This document shows, in pieces, positions 36,334-44,523 of a stretch of 64,000 nucleotides of DNA (position 1 is the stretch's first letter; each line of letters starts with the position of its first letter). The DNA comes from CAZDET01 sp964504335 (GTDB lineage: Bacteria > Bacteroidota > Bacteroidia > Chitinophagales > Saprospiraceae): the NCBI GenBank assembly GCA_964504335.1, contig CAZDET010000022.1, forward strand, positions 1 to 64,000, in the 5' to 3' direction. Below the pieces are notes generated by a model. The model worked only from the letters and a program-made list of their open reading frames with translations, had not been told where the DNA came from and searched no databases. Both the position numbers and the translations under genes were made by a program.

Positions 36334-36364
36334 TTGACTGCTGCGTGCAAAAAGCCTAATTTTG
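36334..36364 (+). promoter_or_regulatory. Consensus promoter upstream of repeat B
   Basis: TTG (36334-36336), exactly 20 bp, then TAATTTTG (36357-36364). This fully satisfies the Bacteroidota TTG...TAnnTTTG pattern and points at repeat B and uvrD. The predicted start near 36371 would place the repeat inside the transcript. The flanking CTTGACTGCT also occurs near 52443 upstream of repeat C. A second, weaker -7 element (TACTTTTG, 36661-36668) lies beyond the repeat, closer to uvrD. Confidence 0.65.
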
Positions 36365-36427
36365 CAGCACAGCTCTAAAAAGCGCCAGCCAATCCGGCAG
36401 TGCGTTATTTCAAATGCCCAATACTCG

Positions 36428-36606
36428 TTTTCAACACGGCCGTTTACACCGCTGGTAGTCGCGTGCAGCGTGCACGCTCGGGCTACCTGTGACCGCAGAG
36501 GTCGGCAGGTTTGGAGGGTGGGCTATTTTTATACTTCCCACCCACATGGTGTGCGGCCGGCCCGGCCCGCCGATCGGCTCAGCAGCCGGGGTAACAGCGC
36601 GTATCC
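36428..36606 (+). repeat. Structured intergenic repeat, copy B
   Basis: Same element as copy A. Hairpin 1 pairs GGTAGTC (36454-36460) and GCGTGC (36461-36466) with GCACGC (36472-36477) and GGCTACC (36481-36487). Hairpin 2 pairs CCTG/CAGG around GACC/GGTC. Hairpin 3 pairs GGGTGGG (36516-36522) with CCCACCC (36537-36543), with a loop rich in T. A GC-rich tail follows. It occupies the divergent gap between the OmpA lipoprotein gene and uvrD. Frames within it are not conserved between copies. Confidence 0.85.
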
Positions 36607-36728
36607 AACCGATCCGTCCAACTGGTTTTCGTAGCAGGCGGTCGGGTCGCCGGAATCTTGTACTTTTGTAATTCTGCAAAATTATTTCAATCAGATCCGA
36701 CAACCTGATTCCCAAAGGTCGCTCATTC

Positions 36729-39014
36729 ATGTCGAACAACTACCTCGATCAGCTCAACGATGTTCAACGCCAGGCCGTCACCACCACCGAAGGGCCGGTT
36801 TTAGTGGTCGCCGGACCGGGTTCCGGCAAGACGCGGGTACTCACCTACCGAATCGCCTACCTGGTGGAGCAGGGCGTAGCGCCCTGGCAAATCCTGGCGC
36901 TGACCTTCACCAACAAGGCCGCCCGCGAAATGAAGGAGCGCATCGAGCGCGTCGTTGGCGATCGGGCCAACCGTATCTGGGCCGGCACGTTTCACTCTCT
37001 CTTCGCCCGTATTCTGCGCGTGGAGGCCGATGCCATCGGCTATCCCTCCAATTTTACAATTTACGATTCAGACGACACCAAAAGCCTGATCAATCAATTA
37101 ATTAAAGAACTGAATCTAGATAAAAACGCCTACAATACCAATTCCGTCCGGCAGCGCATCTCCTCCGCTAAAAGCAATTTGATCACCCCTACACTCTACG
37201 AAGCCAACGAAGAGTTGCGCATGCAGGACCGCCAGAGCAATATGCCGCTCCTGTCCAAACTGTACGCCTCCTATACCGCCCGCTGTAAGCGCGCCGGCGC
37301 GATGGACTTCGACGACTTGCTGTACCGCCTTTACGAGCTATTTCAGAAAAATGAGGATGTCCTGAAAAAGTATCGAGACAAATTTCGCTACGTCCTCGTC
37401 GATGAGTTCCAGGATACCAACACCCTGCAATACGCCATCATTCGCAAGCTCGTGCAGTACGAGGGCAGCCCCCGTAACATCTGCGTAGTGGGCGATGATG
37501 CCCAGTCGATCTATGCCTTCCGAGGGGCCACCATACAGAATATTCTCGATTTCGAAAAAGACTTCGATTCCCACGGCATCCGAACTTTTAAACTAGAACA
37601 AAACTACCGCTCCACCGAGCACATTATTTCGGCGGCCAACGAAGTGATTCGCAACAACAGCCGGCAAATCCAAAAGAAAATCTGGTCGGATAAAGGCGAA
37701 GGGCAACGCATCCGGCAGATCCGCGCCATGGACGACAGCGAAGAGGGACGCCGTGTGGCCGATACCATCCTCGAACAAAAAAACCGCTTTCACCTCAAAA
37801 ACGAGGAAGTCGCAATCCTGTACCGGACCAACGCCCAGTCGCGGATTTTCGAAGAATACCTGCGGCGCTACAATATCGCCTACCGCGTCTTCGGCGGGCT
37901 GTCGTTTTACCAGCGCAAGGAGGTCAAGGACCTGATCGCCTACCTGCGCCTGGTAGTCAACACCAACGACGAGGAAGCCCTCCGCCGCGTGATCAATTAC
38001 CCCAAACGGGGCATCGGTGCCTCCTCCGTCGGCAAGATCAGCGAGCTGGCTCGCCGCGAATCCATCAGCCTGTGGGAAGCCCTGCAGCACGTCGACCTAC
38101 CCAACCGCACCCGCAATGCGGTGGATGGCTTCGTACACCTGATCCAGTCGGCCCGCGATCGCCTCGAATCCGCCAACGCTTACGAACTCGCCGACTACAT
38201 CGCCAAGCGCTCGGGGCTGCTCGATATGCTGCGCAACGACACCACCCCGGAGGGCATCGGCCGAGTCGAAAACCTCAACGAACTGCTCGACGGCATCCAG
38301 TCGTTTGTCGAAGAAGACACCGTCATCGATACGGAAACGCTGCCCGACAAATCGCTCGCCACTTACCTCCAAAACGTCGCTCTGCTCACCGATTTCGACT
38401 CCAACGAAGAGGAAACCACCGATCGGGTCACCCTCATGTCGGTCCACTCCGCAAAGGGCCTCGAATTCCGCAGCGTCTTCGTGGTGGGACTGGAAGAAAA
38501 GCTCTTCCCCAGTTTTATGAGCATGGATACCATTGAGGGCCTCGACGAGGAGCGCCGCCTCTTTTACGTAGCCATCACGCGAGCCGAAGAATATCTGACT
38601 CTCTCCTACGCCAACACCCGCTACCGCTTCGGCAAAATGGCCTACAACGAACCCAGCCGCTTCCTGCAGGAACTGCCGCAGCAGGCCGTAGAGTCGAGCG
38701 TGGCCAGCAGCCCCCGCGTGCAGGGCGTCGACCTGGCCGGCCCCGCCCGGGCACGCGTCACGGGCATTCCGCGTACGCGCCGCGGCACCGCCGCGCCGCT
38801 CGCCAATCGCGTCGACCCCGACACGTTCAAACCCAGCCCCAAAGAAGCTATCGTACCCGGCGTCAAGGTGCTGCACCTCAAATTCGGCGAAGGCAAAGTC
38901 ATCAGCCTCGATGGCGGCGCCGACAACCGCATTGCCGTGATCCACTTCCGCGAACTCGATCAGCCGGAGAAGCGCATTATGCTGCGGTTTGCCAAACTGC
39001 AGGTAATTGATTAG
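36729..39014 (+). CDS. uvrD: UvrD/PcrA-type superfamily 1 DNA helicase
   Basis: A 761-residue 3'-5' helicase. Visible motifs are the Q motif region (LNDVQRQAV), Walker A AGPGSGKTR near residues 28-36, motif Ia LTFTNKAAREMKERI, Walker B VDEFQDTN, motif III GDDAQSIYAFRGA, motif IV LEQNYRST, and motifs V/VI VTLMSVHSAKGLEFRSVFVVG and RRLFYVAITRAEE. The C-terminal 60 residues form the PcrA/UvrD tail (VLHLKFGEGKVISLDGGADNRIAVIHF). It acts in repair, replication restart and removal of RecA filaments. Length is standard. Repeat copy B lies 123 bp upstream. Confidence 0.97.
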   Translation: MSNNYLDQLNDVQRQAVTTTEGPVLVVAGPGSGKTRVLTYRIAYLVEQGVAPWQILALTFTNKAAREMKERIERVVGDRANRIWAGTFHSLFARILRVEADAIGYPSNFTIYDSDDTKSLINQLIKELNLDKNAYNTNSVRQRISSAKSNLITPTLYEANEELRMQDRQSNMPLLSKLYASYTARCKRAGAMDFDDLLYRLYELFQKNEDVLKKYRDKFRYVLVDEFQDTNTLQYAIIRKLVQYEGSPRNICVVGDDAQSIYAFRGATIQNILDFEKDFDSHGIRTFKLEQNYRSTEHIISAANEVIRNNSRQIQKKIWSDKGEGQRIRQIRAMDDSEEGRRVADTILEQKNRFHLKNEEVAILYRTNAQSRIFEEYLRRYNIAYRVFGGLSFYQRKEVKDLIAYLRLVVNTNDEEALRRVINYPKRGIGASSVGKISELARRESISLWEALQHVDLPNRTRNAVDGFVHLIQSARDRLESANAYELADYIAKRSGLLDMLRNDTTPEGIGRVENLNELLDGIQSFVEEDTVIDTETLPDKSLATYLQNVALLTDFDSNEEETTDRVTLMSVHSAKGLEFRSVFVVGLEEKLFPSFMSMDTIEGLDEERRLFYVAITRAEEYLTLSYANTRYRFGKMAYNEPSRFLQELPQQAVESSVASSPRVQGVDLAGPARARVTGIPRTRRGTAAPLANRVDPDTFKPSPKEAIVPGVKVLHLKFGEGKVISLDGGADNRIAVIHFRELDQPEKRIMLRFAKLQVID

Positions 39015-39188
39015 TCGCACCTACCCGAATCCACCAATTTTCTAGCGAAAGACAAGATCATTCGTTTCCCAACACCCTATTCACACAATTTAAAGGAGGC
39101 TTTTGGCGGCTACCATAGAATATTCGCTATTTTTAGCGCTTGTGGGTACAACAATCACTACCATACCATCTAACTACAACTTACTGCA

Positions 39189-40943
39189 ATGGATAGAACG
39201 CGTTGGACAATCGTCATCGGTTGGATCATAGTCTGTTTGGCCGTCATCGGCTTTTTTGCCAGCCTGGAAGCAACGGATGTAACCAAAACCATCCTTATGG
39301 TCGGCTGGGGGTTTGTAGGCATCTGGGTGCCGATCGTAATTTACACCAACCGAAATACCCACCCGTTCGAGCTATTCATTCTGTTTTTCAGTGAAATGTG
39401 GGAGCGCTTTTCCTACTACGGCATGCGCGCCCTGCTTACGCTGTACATGGTCAACGTGCTGTTTAGCGATATGGTGCAGCAGGAAGCCGACACGAGGGCC
39501 CTGGGGGTGTACGGAGCCTACACATCGATGGTGTATCTGTTTCCCATCGTGGGGGGCTTGATTGCCGACAAGATTTTCGGCTTTCGGAAGGCCATCGTAC
39601 TAGGAGGCACCCTGATGATGCTCGGCCACTTTTCGCTGGCACTGGAAGGCATGGCCTTCGAGGGTAACATGGGTCTTTTCTACGTATCGCTGGCGCTGAT
39701 CATCGTTGGTAACGGCTACTTCAAACCGAATATCAGCAGTTTCCTGGGCGTGTTTTACGACCGCGACGACTCGCGTAAAGACGGAGCGTTTACCATCTTC
39801 TACATGGGCATCAACATCGGGGCCTTCCTATCCACGCTCACCTGCGGCTATGTAGGCGAGAAGATCAGCTGGCACTACGGCTTCGGACTGGCCGGTATCG
39901 GTATGGGCCTCGGATTAATCGTCTTTTTGTGGTACAGCAAATTCTTCGGCCCCAAAGGGCAACCACCCGATCGGGAAGATGCCAGCCGTCCGATCTTTGC
40001 CGGGCTGAGCAAAAACCGACTCGTTTACATCGGTTCGGTACTGATGATTCCAGTGGTGGCGGCGTTTCTGAATATCAATAATGTGCTGTCGGTGATTCTT
40101 GGTGTGGCTTCTTTGGCGGTTATCGGATACCTGATTTTGCAGGGCATCCTGTTGCAGCGCAAGGAAGCCGTAGCGGCCAGTTCTGCGGAAGCGAGCGTTC
40201 CTGGAGGTCTGGTGCCCGATGGTGATGCGGCTTCCCATCCTGGCTACACGGAAGAGGAGAACCCGAAGGCTTCCGGTCAGCGCCTCTGGGTAATTGGCGT
40301 GTTGTTCGTATTCCACGCCGTCTTCTGGGCACTGTTTGAGCAGGCCGGCGGATCACTGACGCTCTTTGCGGATCGGTACGTCGATCGGTCAGTGGGTGGA
40401 AGCATCATTCCGGCCTCCGTAATGCAAAGCTTTAACCCCTTTTACATCATCGTACTGGCCCCCGTATTCAGCTGGATCTGGATCAACCTGAACAAGGCGA
40501 GGATCGAACCCAGTACGCCGATGAAATTCGTACTTGGCCTGGCCCAATTAGCACTTGGCTTTCTCGTCATCGTGCTGGCGGCCCGCGCGGTTGGTGAAGG
40601 CGGGCAGGTGCCTCTGATCTTCCTGGCGCTCATGTACCTGCTGCACACCACCGGTGAGCTGTCGCTCTCTCCCATTGGCCTGAGTATGATCACCAAGCTC
40701 AGTCCACCTAAGATTGTCGGGTTTGTGATGGGAGCCTGGTTCCTTTCCATCGCCCTGGGCAATAATCTCGCCGGTTTGATCGGCCAAATCGCCGCCGGTG
40801 GCCAGGAAGGTGAAGCGCTCGATTCGATGGCCGCCTACGCCGATACGTATATGAATATCGGCGTCTACTTCGTAGCCGCCGCCGCCGCGGTGCTCTTGTT
40901 GATGACACCCATATTGCGGCGGTGGATGCATGGGATTCATTAG
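39189..40943 (+). CDS. POT-family proton-coupled oligopeptide transporter
   Basis: A 584-residue major-facilitator protein with about 12-14 hydrophobic segments. The POT signature FFSEMWERFSYYGMRALLTLYM holds the ExxER proton-coupling motif, and NGYFKPNISSFLG is the second family signature. A cytoplasmic loop of Ala/Glu-rich sequence lies near residues 325-360. Members import di- and tripeptides, consistent with a protein-degrading lifestyle. The gene ends at a TTAG-rich inverted repeat. The 174 bp before it hold a perfect AAAGGAGG at 39097 that is not placed to serve this ATG. Confidence 0.94.
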   Translation: MDRTRWTIVIGWIIVCLAVIGFFASLEATDVTKTILMVGWGFVGIWVPIVIYTNRNTHPFELFILFFSEMWERFSYYGMRALLTLYMVNVLFSDMVQQEADTRALGVYGAYTSMVYLFPIVGGLIADKIFGFRKAIVLGGTLMMLGHFSLALEGMAFEGNMGLFYVSLALIIVGNGYFKPNISSFLGVFYDRDDSRKDGAFTIFYMGINIGAFLSTLTCGYVGEKISWHYGFGLAGIGMGLGLIVFLWYSKFFGPKGQPPDREDASRPIFAGLSKNRLVYIGSVLMIPVVAAFLNINNVLSVILGVASLAVIGYLILQGILLQRKEAVAASSAEASVPGGLVPDGDAASHPGYTEEENPKASGQRLWVIGVLFVFHAVFWALFEQAGGSLTLFADRYVDRSVGGSIIPASVMQSFNPFYIIVLAPVFSWIWINLNKARIEPSTPMKFVLGLAQLALGFLVIVLAARAVGEGGQVPLIFLALMYLLHTTGELSLSPIGLSMITKLSPPKIVGFVMGAWFLSIALGNNLAGLIGQIAAGGQEGEALDSMAAYADTYMNIGVYFVAAAAAVLLLMTPILRRWMHGIH

Positions 40944-41026
40944 AGGTTAGTCGGTCAGATTTTAGATCTTAGTTTGTTAGTCATTTAGCTGGACTAAGAT
41001 CTAAAATCTAACGAACTAACTTCTAA
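40940..41026. repeat. TTAG-rich inverted repeat after the POT transporter gene
   Basis: Two 33-base arms (40940-40972 and 40994-41026) pair with about five mismatches; the inner 16 bases, AGATTTTAGATCTTAG, are a perfect match. It begins within the last codons of the transporter gene and ends 4 bases before the next ATG. It may be a terminator or a mobile palindrome. Units of the TTAGATTTTAG type recur at 11343, 56578 and 60708. Confidence 0.7.
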
Positions 41027-41030
41027 TAAC

Positions 41031-41477
41031 ATGCTCCGCTCCACGTTCCAACTGTACTACGCCCTGCTGGCCGGTCAGATCCTGTTTTGCCTGGTCACGC
41101 TGTATCTGATTTATCAGAATGAGAACGTCAGCAACCGGTTTGAGCTCGATACCAACAGTGCAGCCGGATTACTGATCGTTATCAGTGCCGGGATCATTGC
41201 CTTTTTCATGAATAACCTCCGGCGGCAGCAGGCGGGCACGCTACGCACCAGCCTGCAGTCGCGCATGATGCACTACCGGACGACGGTCATCCTGCGCTCC
41301 GCCATTATGGAAGCCGGCAATTTGTTTGCGCTGATCCTGGCGCTAATCGGCTTCAACTTATTTCCGATTTTGTATTTCCTGGTGGGACTACTGCTCTTCT
41401 TTTTCTTCCGGCCCAGCCGATCGGAGTTTGCGCAGCTCTATTCACTCACTGGTCCGGAGCGGCTCGAGATCGAGTAA
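41031..41477 (+). CDS. Small four-helix membrane protein of unknown function
   Basis: A 148-residue protein with four predicted transmembrane segments (about 5-27, 44-62, 85-105, 108-130) and a short polar C-terminus. A positively charged loop (LRRQQAGTLRTSLQSRMMHYRT) precedes the third helix. I do not recognise the family. Similar small membrane proteins are common in this phylum and might help localise a transporter or enzyme. The ATG follows the TTAG-rich repeat by 4 bases. Confidence 0.65.
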   Translation: MLRSTFQLYYALLAGQILFCLVTLYLIYQNENVSNRFELDTNSAAGLLIVISAGIIAFFMNNLRRQQAGTLRTSLQSRMMHYRTTVILRSAIMEAGNLFALILALIGFNLFPILYFLVGLLLFFFFRPSRSEFAQLYSLTGPERLEIE

Positions 41478-41506
41478 GCCTGAGCGCAAAGCCGTGCAGG
41501 CTTACA

Positions 41507-42904
41507 CTACCCTATCGCAATCAGGCGCATCAGCTCGGCACAGATGATAGCGCCGTAGGTGCCGAGTGCGTAACCGAGGACGGCCATTAGAATACCGACC
41601 GAAGCCAGGGACGGACTGAAGGCCGACGCTACAATTGGCGCGGAGGCCGCCCCCCCGACGTTCGCCTGCGAGCCCACCGCCACGAAAAAGAAGGGGGCCC
41701 GAATCATTCGTGCCACCACGAGTAAGACCGTGATGTGCACCAACATCCAGACAATGCCTACCACAAACAGCCCCAGGTTGCGGAAAATGTCGCCAATATT
41801 CATCTGCATGCCGATGGTGGCTACTAGAATGTAGATGAATACGCTCCCAATCCGGCTGGCTCCCGCGCCTTCCAGATTGCGCACTCCGGTGAAGGATAGC
41901 ACCAGGCCCACCGTAGTAGCCACCACCACAATCCAGAAAAACGAACTGAGCAACGAGCTAAGCCCAATCGCCTCCAACTGTGCCCGGCTGCCCTCCAAAG
42001 CAGGTACAATCCAGCCGGCCAGTAAATGGGCTAAGGCCGTAATGCCGAAGCCTACGCCGAGAATTTTGTAGAGATCGCCGGTGGTCGGGATACGCTTGAC
42101 GCTGGCTTCGTAAGCGGCCACCCGATCCTTGAGCTCGGTGATGGCCGAGTTGTCGGCTTTCATCCAATCGTCGATGCGTTGGGCACTGTTTGCGCCGTAG
42201 AGCAATACGCCCAACCAAATGTTGGCCACCACCACATCGACTACGACCATGCTGGCAAACAGGCTGTCGGATACCTGATAGATTTCCTTCATGGCCGTCT
42301 GGTTGGCGCCACCGCCAATCCAACTACCCGCTACCGTACTGAGGCCCCGCCAGATGGCATCGGGTTCGGCGTTGAAAAGATCGGGAAAAAACTGCGTGGT
42401 CAACAACAACGCGATGGGGCCACCGAATACAATGCCGAGCGTAGCCGCAAAGAACATGATCAAGGCCTTCGGCCCCAGCCGTGCCACGCCCGGTAGGTCG
42501 ATATTAATACACAGCAGTACTAAACTGGCGGGCAGCAGGTAGCGGCTCGCCACGAAGTACAACCGCGAACTCCCGCGGTAGGCCGCTACTTCGGACAACG
42601 GAATACCCTGCTGTTCGAGAAAGTTGTTGACCCCGTCGAAGGACAGGCCGCGCGGCAGCTGAATGCCCTGCTGTTGCAGATAGTCGATCAGCCCGGCCTC
42701 GTACCAGGAGGGTGCAATAATGCCCAACGGCCAGTTGAGCAGAGCCGGTAGGAAGTACGCCAGCAACACCGGAGGAACCACGCTGTAAAAGCGCCGAAAA
42801 ACAGGCCGGGCGCTGGAGGCGGTTCCGAAAATAAGCGCGAGTAGCGTCATGAGTAAGCCGAAAACGATCGCATCGTTCGTGATCAAAGGTGCCATTTCAT
42901 CCAA
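41507..42904 (-). CDS. DUF819-family membrane protein
   Basis: A 465-residue protein with about 11 hydrophobic segments. The sequences MAPLITNDAIVFGLLMTLLALIFGTASS at the start and FPDLFNAEPDAIWRGLSTVAGSWIGGGANQTAMKEIY in the middle are characteristic of DUF819, a family related to sodium-dependent or carboxylate transporters. The conserved GGGANQ segment may be part of the substrate path. An ATG 9 bases further in (MAPLITN) is an equal alternative start. The substrate is unknown. It is divergent from lspA, sharing a 70-bp promoter gap. Confidence 0.85.
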   Translation of the reverse strand: MDEMAPLITNDAIVFGLLMTLLALIFGTASSARPVFRRFYSVVPPVLLAYFLPALLNWPLGIIAPSWYEAGLIDYLQQQGIQLPRGLSFDGVNNFLEQQGIPLSEVAAYRGSSRLYFVASRYLLPASLVLLCINIDLPGVARLGPKALIMFFAATLGIVFGGPIALLLTTQFFPDLFNAEPDAIWRGLSTVAGSWIGGGANQTAMKEIYQVSDSLFASMVVVDVVVANIWLGVLLYGANSAQRIDDWMKADNSAITELKDRVAAYEASVKRIPTTGDLYKILGVGFGITALAHLLAGWIVPALEGSRAQLEAIGLSSLLSSFFWIVVVATTVGLVLSFTGVRNLEGAGASRIGSVFIYILVATIGMQMNIGDIFRNLGLFVVGIVWMLVHITVLLVVARMIRAPFFFVAVGSQANVGGAASAPIVASAFSPSLASVGILMAVLGYALGTYGAIICAELMRLIAIG

Positions 42905-42938
42905 GTTGAGCGGATGGAAGATACCTGTTCTGTTTGGA

Positions 42939-42970
42939 TTGGAGAAAATAAAGCGGGAACCCTATCTTTG
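42939..42970 (+). promoter_or_regulatory. Candidate near-leaderless promoter of lspA
   Basis: TTG (42939-42941), 21 bp, then TATCTTTG (42963-42970) fits the Bacteroidota promoter pattern. The -7 element ends only 4 bases before the lspA ATG at 42975, so the transcript would start at or next to the start codon. Confidence 0.45.
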
Positions 42971-42974
42971 CCGG

Positions 42975-43466
42975 ATGAACCATCGTATGAAGCGCATCGG
43001 AATCGTACTCGGCATCATTGCCGTTACGGTCGTCCTGGATCAGTGGACGAAAGGGTTGGCCCGCGAGCAGTTGCAGTTCCAATCGAAAATCGAATACCTT
43101 GATGGGTTTCTCACCCTCGACTACGCCGAAAATACGGGCGCTTTCCTCAGCCTGGGCAACACCCTGGAAGACCCTTTAAAGACCATTCTGCTCAAGTTGT
43201 TTCCCACCTTGCTGCTGCTGGGGCTTTTAGCATACACGTTGTTCTACCGCAAGCTCGAATTCTGGCAAATGATTGCCCTGAGCTTCATCGTAGGGGGTGG
43301 TTTGAGCAATATTTACGACCGGTGGTTGTACGAAAAAGTCCCGGATTTCATGCAGTTGCGGGCCCTGGGATGGCATACGGGTATCTTCAACGTAGCGGAT
43401 ATGGCCATCATGCTAGGCCTGTTCATAATGATTCCGTTGGCTTTCCGATCGAATAAATCAAATTAA
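42975..43466 (+). CDS. lspA: Lipoprotein signal peptidase II
   Basis: A 163-residue integral aspartic protease with four membrane segments. It removes signal peptides from lipidated prolipoproteins in the inner membrane. The catalytic aspartates are in GLSNIYDRW and HTGIFNVADMAI, and the conserved NTGAFLSLG and DQWTK motifs are present. The ATG at 42975 (MNHRMKRIGIVLG) fits the family; the frame continues upstream but that part overlaps the DUF819 gene. It would process the lipoproteins encoded in this window such as PorW, the OmpA protein and the FKBP. Confidence 0.95.
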   Translation: MNHRMKRIGIVLGIIAVTVVLDQWTKGLAREQLQFQSKIEYLDGFLTLDYAENTGAFLSLGNTLEDPLKTILLKLFPTLLLLGLLAYTLFYRKLEFWQMIALSFIVGGGLSNIYDRWLYEKVPDFMQLRALGWHTGIFNVADMAIMLGLFIMIPLAFRSNKSN

Positions 43467-43479
43467 AACGAAAACGGAA

Positions 43480-44454
43480 TCAGGTCCGTCGGTCAACCAC
43501 GTAATTGACGAGTTCTTCCAACGACCGCCGGGCGGGAGAATCCGGGAAGGTGTACAATAGTTCGAAGGCCTCGTCGCGGTAGCGATTCATCACCCCCCGG
43601 GCGTATTCCAGCCCACCACTTTGGCGCACGAAAGCAATTACCTCCTGCACCCGCTCCGGCTGATCGCTTTCCCGTTTAATGATATTGATGATTCGGCGTC
43701 GTTCGGTCGTATCTACTTGCTGTAGTGCGTAGATGAGCGGAAGGGTCATTTTTTTCTCCTTGATGTCAATGCCCAGCGGTTTTCCGACATCGTCGGTACC
43801 GAAGTCGAAGAGGTCGTCGCGGATTTGGAACGCGATTCCGATTTTCTCCCCAAATTCGAACATGCGCTGCTGCCAGGCCTCGTCTTCCGTAGCGGAGGCG
43901 GCTCCAGCGTGGCAGGAAGCAGCAATCAGCGAAGCGGTCTTTTGACGAATGACCTGAAAGTACACCTCTTCATCGATATCGAGCCGTCGTGCTTTTTCAA
44001 ATTGCAGCAATTCGCCCTCGATGATGGCTTTAACCGCCTTAGAGGTGATTTCCAGAATCTGAAAATTTTTCGACTCCAACGAATGCAGCAACCCCTGGCA
44101 CAGCAGGTAATCGCCCACCAGTACGGCAGCTTTGTTTTTCCAAAGAGCATTGACCGAGAAAAATCCCCGACGCTCGTAGGCGTCGTCCACCACATCGTCG
44201 TGGACCAGGGTGGCCGTATGCAGCAGTTCGATCAGGGAAGCAGCTACGTAGGTTGCATCCGTCGTTTTTCCGCATACCTCGGCGGCCAGAAAAACGAACA
44301 TCGGGCGCACCTGCTTTCCTTTGCGATTGACGATGTAGAAGGTGATCCGATCCAGGAGCGGAACCGAACTCTGCATTGCCGCCCGAAAACGCTTCTCGAA
44401 CTCCCGCAAGTGAGAATCAATAGGGGCCTTAATATCACTCAGCGACTGCGTCAT
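43480..44454 (-). CDS. Trans-polyprenyl diphosphate synthase
   Basis: A 324-residue enzyme of the isoprenyl synthase family that extends FPP/GGPP with isopentenyl diphosphate to make long-chain polyprenyl diphosphates, used for menaquinone side chains. The first aspartate-rich motif is HDDVVDDA (Asp86, 87, 90) followed by ERRG, and the second is QIRDDLFDFG (near 214). Also visible is GKQVRPMFVFLAAEV at the active site entry. The residue before the first DDxxD is His, and an Ala/Leu pattern upstream suggests a medium to long chain product; exact length is not readable. It could supply the prenyl donor for quinones. Confidence 0.93.
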   Translation of the reverse strand: MTQSLSDIKAPIDSHLREFEKRFRAAMQSSVPLLDRITFYIVNRKGKQVRPMFVFLAAEVCGKTTDATYVAASLIELLHTATLVHDDVVDDAYERRGFFSVNALWKNKAAVLVGDYLLCQGLLHSLESKNFQILEITSKAVKAIIEGELLQFEKARRLDIDEEVYFQVIRQKTASLIAASCHAGAASATEDEAWQQRMFEFGEKIGIAFQIRDDLFDFGTDDVGKPLGIDIKEKKMTLPLIYALQQVDTTERRRIINIIKRESDQPERVQEVIAFVRQSGGLEYARGVMNRYRDEAFELLYTFPDSPARRSLEELVNYVVDRRT

Positions 44455-44523
44455 GCCGGTGGTTGGTTAGATACCAATGTTGGGGTGGCAAAAGTACGAC
44501 AAATAAACGACGGTGATAGTTGG

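Noticed and set aside
38097..39020. 307-codon minus-strand frame
   Set aside because: It is antisense to uvrD; the helicase motifs are on the plus strand.
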